A stretch of 17,268 nucleotides of DNA, taken from Reyranella sp. (GTDB lineage Bacteria > Pseudomonadota > Alphaproteobacteria > Reyranellales > Reyranellaceae). The stretch covers positions 1 to 17,268 of the forward strand of contig JAKFVZ010000727.1 of NCBI GenBank assembly GCA_021732965.1, written 5' to 3'. The notes under the pieces are model-generated. The model did not search any database. It saw only the letters and a program-made list of their open reading frames with translations, and was not told the origin of the DNA. Positions 14,996 to 17,268 of the stretch are shown here, piece by piece. How positions within the stretch are numbered: position 1 is the first letter of the stretch; each line of letters begins with the position of its first letter. The translations under genes and the position numbers were made by a program.

Positions 14996-15105
14996 CCTCA
15001 TCCTGAGGAGCACGCCGCAGGCGTGCGTCTCGAAGGATGGGCAACGGATAGGGTGCGCGTGCCCATGCTTCGAGACGGCTGCTCCGCAGCCTCCTCAGCA
15101 TGAGG
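14996..15105 (+). repeat. Double-hairpin dispersed element, copy 2
   Basis: Left half: CATCCT-GAG ... CTC-GA-AGGATG around the inner stem gcacgcc/ggcgtgc. Right half: CATGCT-TC-GAG ... CTC-AGCATG around the inner stem ggctgc/gcagcc. The two halves are also nearly reverse complements of each other, so one long hairpin could form. It is followed by ttggtgttg, shared with copy 3. It sits 30 bases 3' of the SRPBCC gene stop and 149 bases before the deacylase start. Confidence 0.92.
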
Positions 15106-15135
15106 TTGGTGTTGGTGCGTCGGTTGTCGCCTGGA

Positions 15136-15588
15136 TCACCCCGGAATCTCCGGCTGGACCAGCTGCGCCAGCAGAGTCAGCGATTCCTGCCAGCCGAGGT
15201 AACAGGCCTCGGTCGGAATGACCGCCGGGATGCCCTCCTGCACGATCTCGATCTCGGTGCCGACCGACACCTTGCGCAGGACGATCGTGGTCTGCATCTC
15301 GCCGGGCAGGTTGGGATCGTCGAACTTGTCGGTGTGGCGGATGCGCTCGTTGGGCACCAGTTCGACGAAGGTGCCGCCGAAGGAATGGCTGTTGCCCGAC
15401 GAGAAGTTGGTGAACGACATGCGGTAGCCGCCGCCGACGCGCGCATCCATCGAATGGATGTGGCCGGTGAAGCCGTGCGGCGGCAGCCATTTGAACATGG
15501 CGTCGGCGTCGAGGAAGGCGCGGTAGATGCGCTCGGGCGGCGCGGTCAGCACGCGGTGCAGGCGGACGGTTCCGGTCTGGGTCGACAT
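15136..15588 (-). CDS. SRPBCC / AHSA1 family protein (150 aa)
   Basis: START-like ligand-binding protein of the AHSA1 (Aha1 C-terminal-like) branch, cytoplasmic. It begins with the typical V-R-L-H-R-V-L-T-A-P-P-E-R-I-Y-R-A-F-L-D first strand and helix (8-27), continues with M-F-K-W-L-P-P-H-G-F, and has G-G-T-F-V-E-L-V-P-N-E-R-I-R-H-T at about 70-86. C-terminal C-Y-L-G-W-Q-E-S-L-T-L-L-A-Q-L is the long ligand-cavity helix; the G-W-x-x-x-L pattern is standard. The length is normal. ATG 15588 has GAGGAGG 8 bases upstream. Ligand or enzymatic role is unknown for most members. It is divergent from the 63-residue small gene. Confidence 0.9.
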   Translation of the reverse strand: MSTQTGTVRLHRVLTAPPERIYRAFLDADAMFKWLPPHGFTGHIHSMDARVGGGYRMSFTNFSSGNSHSFGGTFVELVPNERIRHTDKFDDPNLPGEMQTTIVLRKVSVGTEIEIVQEGIPAVIPTEACYLGWQESLTLLAQLVQPEIPG

Positions 15589-15654
15589 GGGCAGTTCCTC
15601 CTCGGGATTTCCTGCCTTCAAAATAGGTTCACGATTCCGGGGCACAACCCTGTC

Positions 15655-15846
15655 GTGCCGACCAAGCTCATCGACGTCTTCCTGCGCGACGAATATCTCC
15701 GCTCCTATTCGGTCGTGCTGGGCTTCGTGAACGCCCCGATCTTCGAGCAGGACTATGTCGACCGCGCCCGCGCCCAGATGGAGGCCGACGGCTGGTCGGC
15801 CGACGAAGTCCAGTTGGCGCGGTTCGTGGTCCGCGACGGCGACTAG
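15655..15846 (+). CDS. Small conserved-looking protein (63 aa)
   Basis: Not recognised. A GTG at 15655 opens a 63-codon frame with strongly core-like codons (nearly all ending in G or C) and a sensible soluble composition: it begins M-P-T-K-L-I-D-V-F-L-R-D-E-Y and has D-G-W-S-A-D-E-V near the end. The frame stays open further upstream, but that part reads as the antisense of the SRPBCC gene. The ribosome site is weak. It fills the gap between the SRPBCC start and the globin 3' end, and its TAG overlaps the globin TAG in the palindrome CTAG. Confidence 0.5.
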   Translation: MPTKLIDVFLRDEYLRSYSVVLGFVNAPIFEQDYVDRARAQMEADGWSADEVQLARFVVRDGD

Positions 15847-16241
15847 GCCTGTGTCATCACGCCGGCGAGCGCCGTGTAGGTCTCGGTCCAGGCCGCCTTC
15901 ACCTCGGGCGTGAAGTCGGGGCCGAGGCCCTTTTCCAGCGTCCACAGCAGCGCGGCGCCGACCGGCGCATAGTGCGCCGCCGTCACGCCATAGCCCTTGT
16001 GACGCTCGCCCAGCGCCTTCACGGCCGGCAGGATCTCGTCCAGCTTGTGCAGGTTGGAGACGGCGGTGCCCAGCATCGCCATGAGCTTGGCCTTCTGCTC
16101 CTTCATGTCCTGCGGGAACATCGCGCGCACTTCCGGCGCGGTCTCGAAGAGGCGGTCGTAGAACAGGTCGGCGGCGGTGCCGGCGATCGGCACGACCTTC
16201 CTGAAGCTGGTCTGGACCAGTTCGATCTGTTGCGGCGTCAT
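15843..16241 (-). CDS. Single-domain globin (bacterial haemoglobin-like, 132 aa)
   Basis: Haem-binding globin of the Vitreoscilla haemoglobin / flavohaemoglobin-head type, without a reductase domain. Proximal haem ligand F8 is H81 in L-G-E-R-H-K-G-Y-G-V, followed by the hallmark A-A-H-Y-A-P-V-G-A-A-L-L. The CD1 phenylalanine is F42 (R-A-M-F-P), and Q49 is a plausible distal E7 residue as in Vgb. The C-terminal W-T-E-T-Y-T-A-L-A is the H-helix. Likely roles are oxygen or nitric oxide binding, supported in other systems by a separate reductase; none is visible here. The ATG has a G-rich but weak ribosome site. It lies downstream of the aldo/keto reductase with repeat copy 3 in between. Confidence 0.9.
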   Translation of the reverse strand: MTPQQIELVQTSFRKVVPIAGTAADLFYDRLFETAPEVRAMFPQDMKEQKAKLMAMLGTAVSNLHKLDEILPAVKALGERHKGYGVTAAHYAPVGAALLWTLEKGLGPDFTPEVKAAWTETYTALAGVMTQA

Positions 16242-16305
16242 CGGCGGAGTCCCCCGTGGTGGCGGGACAGGAGAAGCAAGAGCCGCGCCATGCGGAACTC
16301 ACCCA

Positions 16306-16415
16306 CCTCATCCTGAGGAGCCGCGCGGAGCGCGGCGTCTCGAAGGATGGGCGACGGAGGCGGTGCGCGTTCCCATGCTTCGAGACGGCTGCTTCGCAGC
16401 CTCCTCAGCATGAGG
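16306..16415 (+). repeat. Double-hairpin dispersed element, copy 3
   Basis: Same orientation and architecture as copy 2. Left inner stem is gccgcgc/gcgcggc; right inner stem is ggctgc/gcagcc with loop ttc. Outer stems CATCCT/AGGATG and CATGCT/AGCATG with the same two-base bulges are conserved. It is followed by ttggtgttg. It lies 36 bases 3' of the aldo/keto reductase stop and 65 bases before the globin start. Confidence 0.92.
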
Positions 16416-16451
16416 TTGGTGTTGTTGCTTTGGTCGGACTTGGAAGGGCCC

Positions 16452-17268
16452 TCAGGCCTTCACCGGCCCCGGCAGGTCGAGCCCGACGCCGCTCAGGTGC
16501 CCGAAGGTCCGGTGCAGACGCTCGATCACCGGGGCGGGCAAAGGCGGCCGCAGGATCGATTCGATATTGGCCTTCACATGCGCCCGGTTGCCGGTGCCGA
16601 ACAGGATGACGTCGGCGCCCTTCTCGTGGCGCGCATAGCGATAGGCCGCGTCCGTGATGCTCTCGGCGCCGCCCTCGGATACGAGGAAGGCCAGCGGATC
16701 GCCGCCACCGGCGATCAGCGACCTGTCGAGCAGCCCGTCCTCGACCAGCTTCGCGAACACCGCGCGGCGGTAGGCGTCGTTGCTGAAGATGTTGCGCACC
16801 ACGAACATCAGCAGCGTGCCGATGCCGCGCCGCCGGGTGACCGGAAACACCTTGGTGCGGGCGCCCTGGTTCACCAGGCTGTAGGCCAGCATGACGACCT
16901 CCCACGGCGCCTCCTCGACGGCGCGCGCGAGCATCGCCTGCTCCGGATCGCGCGGCCCCGTCTCGGTGAGGCCGACATGGCGCACCTTGCCCTGCTCCTT
17001 GAGCCGCACCAGCGCCGGCGCCAGCACGTCGCGATGATGCTCGTAGGCGGCGGGGCCGACCGCGTGGAAATGGAAGATGTCGACATGGTCGAGCCCGAGC
17101 CGCTTCAGCGACGCCTCGACCTTCCGCGTCACCGTCTCCGCCGTGTCCTCGGTCTTGAACAGCGCCTTGGTCGAGATCACCAGCCTGTCGCGGTCATATT
17201 CCTTCACCGCCGCGCCCACGATCTCCTCGGTCCCGTAGACCTCGGCCGTATCGAGGAAGTTGACCCCC
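16452..17268 (-). CDS. Aldo/keto reductase, 5' part beyond the window (partial)
   Basis: NADPH-dependent aldo/keto reductase, cytoplasmic TIM-barrel enzyme. The visible part begins at the window edge with G-V-N-F-L-D-T-A-E-V-Y-G, supplying the catalytic Asp and Tyr. The catalytic Lys follows in V-I-S-T-K-A-L-F-K, and the His in I-F-H-F-H-A-V-G. All four catalytic residues are therefore present; only the first strand or so (probably about 40 residues) lies outside the window. A GTG at 17219 is in frame but would remove the catalytic Asp and Tyr, so it is not the start. C-terminal G-A-D-V-I-L-F-G-T-G-N-R-A-H-V is the cofactor-binding end of the barrel. The substrate is unknown. Confidence 0.9.
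   Translation of the reverse strand, partial: GVNFLDTAEVYGTEEIVGAAVKEYDRDRLVISTKALFKTEDTAETVTRKVEASLKRLGLDHVDIFHFHAVGPAAYEHHRDVLAPALVRLKEQGKVRHVGLTETGPRDPEQAMLARAVEEAPWEVVMLAYSLVNQGARTKVFPVTRRRGIGTLLMFVVRNIFSNDAYRRAVFAKLVEDGLLDRSLIAGGGDPLAFLVSEGGAESITDAAYRYARHEKGADVILFGTGNRAHVKANIESILRPPLPAPVIERLHRTFGHLSGVGLDLPGPVKA

Noticed and set aside
14245..15006. Plus-strand frame antisense to the deacylase
   Set aside because: Arg/Val/Asp-rich shadow frame; it runs into the repeat element and has no motifs.

Overview
The window reads as a high-GC alphaproteobacterial chromosome. The evidence is strong G/C preference at third codon positions in most genes, plus a gene set common in soil and aquatic Alphaproteobacteria: phytanoyl-CoA-type dioxygenase, RraA-like protein, N-acyl-D-amino-acid deacylase, single-domain globin, bacterial alternative oxidase and class III cyclase. 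A Reyranella- or Bradyrhizobium-like host is my inference, not a demonstrated assignment. No tRNA, rRNA, integrase, transposase or CRISPR array was seen, and no gene-free gap exceeds 300 bases.

Core layout. An SDR oxidoreductase (55-804, +) opens the window. From 3064 to 8113 all genes are on the minus strand; in transcription order they are glutathione peroxidase, alternative oxidase, a phytanoyl-CoA dioxygenase-family enzyme, a small secreted Cys protein and a gamma-glutamyltransferase-family hydrolase. A membrane-bound class III nucleotide cyclase (8269-9654, +) runs towards an RraA-like gene (9659-10366, -). The right third holds an N-acyl-D-amino-acid deacylase, an SRPBCC/AHSA1 protein, a 63-residue small gene, a single-domain globin and a 5'-truncated aldo/keto reductase.

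Two accessory segments with visibly lower GC and looser codon use interrupt this core. Segment 1 (about 880-3050) lies between the converging 3' ends of the SDR and GGT genes. It carries a coiled-coil protein with a C-terminal HEPN-like domain (R-N-x3-H motif) and a possibly exonuclease-fold protein with a C-terminal membrane anchor. Segment 2 (about 10570-13172) carries a divergent pair: a phospholipase D-type nuclease with a C-terminal helix-hairpin-like DNA-binding region, and a YaaC-like protein. A DUF805 gene tail at its left edge looks like the remains of a gene destroyed by the insertion. Nuclease-type folds in accessory DNA suggest defence or conflict functions; this is inference, and the two segments need not work together.

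Repeats. Three copies of a roughly 110-bp double-hairpin element lie at 7440-7551 (inverted), 14996-15105 and 16306-16415. All six half-elements keep the same stem-bulge-stem design while their inner stem sequences change in a compensatory way. Each copy lies directly 3' of a minus-strand gene, and one supplies the stop codon of the glutathione peroxidase gene. An unrelated 29-bp perfect inverted repeat is at 4831-4911, and a run of three palindromes is at 811-877.
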